Part shown: positions 61,901 to 64,000 of the stretch, piece by piece
How positions within the stretch are numbered: position 1 is the stretch's first letter
Layout of the letters: the number at the start of each line of letters is the position of its first letter
NCBI GenBank assembly: GCA_964016885.1
Contig: OZ024743.1
Span: 176,099,074-176,163,073, forward strand
DNA: 64,000 nucleotides
Direction: 5' to 3'
From: Eledone cirrhosa
Lineage: Eukaryota; Mollusca; Cephalopoda; Octopoda; Eledonidae
Program-made: the position numbers and the translations under genes
The notes under the pieces: generated by a model
The model's database searches: none
What the model saw: only the letters and a program-made list of their open reading frames with translations
Told to the model about the DNA's origin: nothing

Positions 61901-64000
61901 GCTCGACAATGAGAGGCTCGACAATGAGACGCTCGACAATGAGAGGCTCGCTAATGAGACGGTCGACAATGAAAGGTTCGACAATGAGAGGCTCGACAAT
62001 GAGACGCTCGACAATGAGTCGCTCGACAATGAGACGCTCGACAATGGGACGCTAGACAATGAGAGGCTCGACAATGAGACGCTCGACTATGAGAGGCTCG
62101 ACAATGAGAGGCTCGACAATGAGACGCTCGACAATGAGACGCTCGACAATGAGTGGCTCGACAATGAGAGGCTCGACAATGAGACCCTCGACAATGAGAC
62201 ACTTGAAAATGAGACGCTCGACAATGAGAGGCTCGACAATGAGAGGCTCGACAATGAGACGCTCGACAATGAGAGGCTCGACAATGAGACGTTCGACAAT
62301 GAGAGGCTCGACAATGAGACGCTCGACAATGAGAGGCTCGACAATGAGAGGCTCGACAATGAGACGCTCGACAATGAGAGGCTCGACAATGAGACGCTCG
62401 ACAATGAGACGCTCGACAATGAGAGGCTCGACAATGAGACGCTCGACAAAGAGACGCTCGACAATGAGACGCTCCACAATGAGACGCTCGACAATTAGAG
62501 GCTCGACAATGAGAGGCTCGACAATGAGACGCTCGACAATGAGAGGCTCGACCATGAGACGCTCGACAATGAGACGCTCGACAATGAGAGGCTCGACAAT
62601 GAGACGCTCGACAATGAGACGCTCGACAATGAGAGGCTCGACAATGAGAGGCTCGACAATGAGACGCTCGACAATGAGACGCTCGACAATGAGACGCTCG
62701 TCAATGAGAGGCTCGACAATGAGAGGCTCGACAATGAGACGCTCGACAATGAGACGCTCGACAATGAGAGGCTCGACAATGAGACGCTCGACAATTAGAG
62801 GCTCGACAATGAGAGGCTCGACAATGAGACGCTCGACAATGAGACGCTCGACAATGAGAGGCTCGATAATGAGAGGCTCGACAATGAGAGGCTCGACAAT
62901 GAGACGCTCGACAATGAGAGGCTCGACCATGAGACGCTCGACAATGAGACGCTCGACAATGAGAGGCTCGACAATGAGACGCTCGACAATGAGACGCTCG
63001 ACAATGAGAGGCTCGACAATGAGAGGCTCGACAATGAGACGCTCGACAATGAGACGCTCGACAATGAGACGCTCGTCAATGAGAGGCTCGACAATGAGAG
63101 GCTCGACAATGAGACGCTCGACAATGAGACGCTCGACAATTAGACGCTCGACAATGAGACACTCGACAATGAGACGCTCGACAATGAGACGCTCGACAAT
63201 GAGACGCTCGACAATGAGACGCTCGACAATGAGACGCTCGACAATGAGAGGCTCGACAATGAGACGCTCGACAATGAGACGCTCGACAATGAGAGGCTCG
63301 ACAATGAGAGGCTCGACAATGAAAGGCTCGACAATGAAAGGCTCGACAATGAGAGGCTCGACAATGAGAGGCTCGACAATGAGAGGCTCGACAATGAGAC
63401 GTTCGACAATGAGACGCTCGACAATGAGACGCTCGACAATGAGAGGCTCGACAATGAGACGCTCGACAATGAGAGGCTCGCTAATGAGACGGTCGACAAT
63501 GAGAGGCTCGACAATGAGAGACTCGACAATGAGACGCTCGACAATGAGACGCTCGACAAAGAGAGGCTCGACGATGAGACGCTTGACTATGAGAGGCTCG
63601 ACAATGAGAGGCTCGACAATGAGAGACTCGACAATGAGAGGCTCGACAATGAGACGCTCGACAATGAGACGCTCGACAATGAGACGCTCGGCAATGAGAC
63701 GCTCGACAATGAGACGCTCGACAATGAGAGGCTCGACAATGAGAGGCTCGACAATGAGAGGCTCGACAATGAGAGGCTCGACAATGAGACGCTCGACAAT
63801 GAGAGGCTCGACAATGAGAGGCTCGACAATGAGATGCTCGACAATGAGAGGCTCGACAATGAGTGGCTCGACAATGAGACGCTCGACAATGAGAGGCTCG
63901 ACAATGAGAGGCTCGACAATGAGAGGCTCGACAATGAGAGGCTCGACAATGAGAGGCTCGACAATGAGACGCTCGACAATGAGAGGCTCGACAATGAGAG
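52984..64000. repeat. About 4.9-5.05-kb higher-order repeat in the satellite
   Basis: The block starting near 52984 recurs near 57904 (offset 4,920), with offsets of 4,935, 4,965 and 4,980 further along because whole units were gained or lost. A third copy is recognisable by about 63140 (offset about 5,055 from 58085) and is cut by the window end. The register is constant throughout: all length changes are multiples of 15. Confidence 0.8.

Larger units (their letters stand above)
21988..64000. repeat. 15-bp satellite array, about 2,800 units, runs off right edge
   Basis: The unit is GACAATGAGAGGCTC or GACAATGAGACGCTC. Both forms are abundant and interspersed, differing at unit position 11 (G or C). 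The first clean unit starts at 22001. Rarer recurrent forms include GACAATGAGAGACTC, GACAATGAGACACTC, GACAATGAGATGCTC, GACAATAATAGGCTC, GACAATTAGAGACTC and GACTCTCGGCAAAGA. Because 15 is three times five, each frame reads as a pentapeptide repeat (plus: DNERL/DNETL and STMRG/STMRR; minus: LIVEP/LIVER, SLSSL/SLSSV, SHCRA). Only one plus frame meets TGA in every unit. The enormous open frames are therefore expected without any coding function. Confidence 0.97.

Noticed and set aside
21880..64000. Very long open frames in the satellite (5,387, 1,809, 1,685, 1,432 codons and others) as real repeat proteins
   Set aside because: A 15-bp unit keeps every frame open unless the unit itself has a stop, and five of six frames lack one. 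Frames shift register at indels without any sign of selection, and no unique start, signal peptide or splice context is present.
21988..64000. CRISPR array
   Set aside because: There are no repeat-spacer alternations; the units are directly abutting 15-mers, and the sequence is eukaryotic.
21988..64000. Telomere or proven centromere
   Set aside because: The unit has no resemblance to TTAGGG. Centromere identity cannot be judged from sequence alone, so I call it only a satellite.
21988..64000. Pentapeptide-repeat, antifreeze or silk-like protein
   Set aside because: The five-residue periods (DNERL, STMRG, LIVEP, SLSSL, SHCRA) follow only from the 15-bp unit and do not match the A(D/N)LXX pentapeptide pattern or known fibre motifs.

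Overview
The window looks like nuclear DNA of a coleoid cephalopod, probably an octopus. I recognise several tRNA-derived SINE families typical of those genomes: one with a body resembling GAGGTTAACTTTGCC and GGGTCGATAAAATAAAG, one related to tRNA-Arg, and one whose 3' part reads like GTAGACGGAAACTG. SINE-dense, microsatellite-rich, intron-scale DNA with almost no coding sequence fits the same picture. There is no bacterial or viral gene organisation. The assignment rests on remembered families, not on a search.

Layout. 1-3976 is a CAC-rich 33-bp minisatellite that continues off the left edge, followed by degenerate CAC and 12-bp (CATCAACATCAC) arrays to 4722 and CA/TA microsatellites to about 5440. 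The only convincing protein-coding segment is 5960-6214: an exon carrying transmembrane helices 1 and 2 of a rhodopsin-like (class A) GPCR, ending in frame at a consensus splice donor. From 6238 to 21987 I see a graveyard of mobile elements: about a dozen SINE copies, two minus-strand non-LTR retrotransposon remnants (17.76-18.48 kb and 20.34-20.48 kb), three foldback elements, minisatellites, and seven elements with hammerhead-ribozyme-like cores resembling those of Penelope-like elements. No further receptor exon was found there.

21988-64000 is one tandem array of a 15-bp unit, GACAATGAGAGGCTC or GACAATGAGACGCTC, about 2,800 copies, running off the right edge. It has nested higher-order structure: a 3,015-bp tandem duplication, roughly 1.6-1.8-kb and 7.8-kb repeats, and a repeat of about 4.9-5.05 kb. 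The array falls into register zones. Phase is kept from 24.8 to 36.8 kb and again from 50.4 kb to the end, while nearly all insertions or deletions not divisible by 15 lie in 36.8-50.4 kb. Because 15 is divisible by 3, five of six reading frames stay open, which yields enormous but spurious open frames, including 5,387 codons on the minus strand.

The genes do not work together in the operon sense. If the receptor exon is live, its next exon lies beyond 22 kb, and the whole satellite may be intronic.
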